The notes below the pieces were generated by a model. The model ran no database searches. It was not told the origin of the DNA and saw nothing but the letters and a program-made list of their open reading frames with translations. Positions 6,167 through 6,225 of a stretch of 6,225 nt of DNA are shown in pieces; the stretch's first letter is position 1, and each line of letters opens with the position of its first letter. The stretch covers positions 1 to 6,225 of the forward strand of contig DGTD01000113.1 in the NCBI GenBank assembly GCA_002396385.1. The letters run 5' to 3'. The DNA is from Bacteroidales bacterium UBA4345 (lineage in GTDB: Bacteria; Bacteroidota; Bacteroidia; Bacteroidales; Paludibacteraceae). Both the position numbers and the translations under genes were made by a program.

Positions 6167-6225
6167 TGCGGAAGATGAGACTCGAACTCACATGTCCTTA
6201 AGGACACTACCCCCTCAAAGTAGCG
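6167..6225 (-). tRNA. tRNA-Leu (anticodon GAG), 3' part
   Basis: Reads CUC/CUU leucine codons. Visible on the minus strand are the anticodon stem CTACT/GGTAG (6219-6223 with 6207-6211) and the loop UUGAGGG with U33, anticodon GAG (6214-6216) and G37. A class II variable arm follows (TGTCC, TTAA loop, GGACA; 6193-6206), then the T arm GTGAG-TTCGAGT-CTCAT (6175-6191), acceptor strand CTTCCGC (6168-6174) and discriminator A73 at 6167. The long variable arm and A73 both fit Leu. The 3' CCA is not encoded (the next bases are CAT), so it must be added after transcription. The D arm and 5' acceptor strand lie beyond the right edge. Confidence 0.95.

Noticed and set aside
6013..6207. Open frame of 64 codons on the minus strand
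   Set aside because: It runs through the tRNA-Leu gene, its terminator and the promoter; the hydrophobic stretch comes from T-rich DNA.

Overview
The window looks like a chromosomal housekeeping locus from a member of the Bacteroidales, most likely Prevotella or a close relative. The reasons are AT-rich intergenic regions, Bacteroidetes-type promoter boxes (TTTG, then TAnnTTTG), almost no Shine-Dalgarno sequences, lipoproteins with short lipoboxes, and the character of the ThrRS and IF3 proteins. The genus is an inference from protein character, not a database match. All supported genes lie on the minus strand, so transcription runs from high to low coordinates. No mobile element, CRISPR array or foreign-looking island is visible.

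Read in the direction of transcription, the window opens with the 3' part of a tRNA-Leu(GAG) gene (6167-6225) and its strong intrinsic terminator. A consensus promoter follows, whose -33 box lies inside the terminator's T-tract. It should drive a small acidic-anchored lipoprotein of unknown function (5394-5987) and probably also an M13 (neprilysin/PepO-like) zinc metallopeptidase lipoprotein (3297-5327). A second intrinsic terminator (3239-3271) closes this unit.

The second unit is the classical translation operon thrS - infC - rpmI - rplT (threonyl-tRNA synthetase, IF3, L35, L20). It has its own promoter candidate near 3200, and rplT runs off the left edge.

Two control features stand out. 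First, infC has no in-frame ATG, GTG or TTG before the conserved IF3 domain. It appears to start at an AUU codon behind a perfect AGGAGG, the only clear Shine-Dalgarno among the six starts in the window. This adds a roughly 50-residue low-complexity N-terminal extension. Second, the thrS leader holds a hairpin about 17 nt before the ATG whose loop reads CUUGUAA, matching the anticodon loop of a tRNA-Thr(UGU). It resembles the tRNA-mimicking operator through which E. coli ThrRS represses its own mRNA. Both readings rest on sequence and family knowledge and have not been tested.
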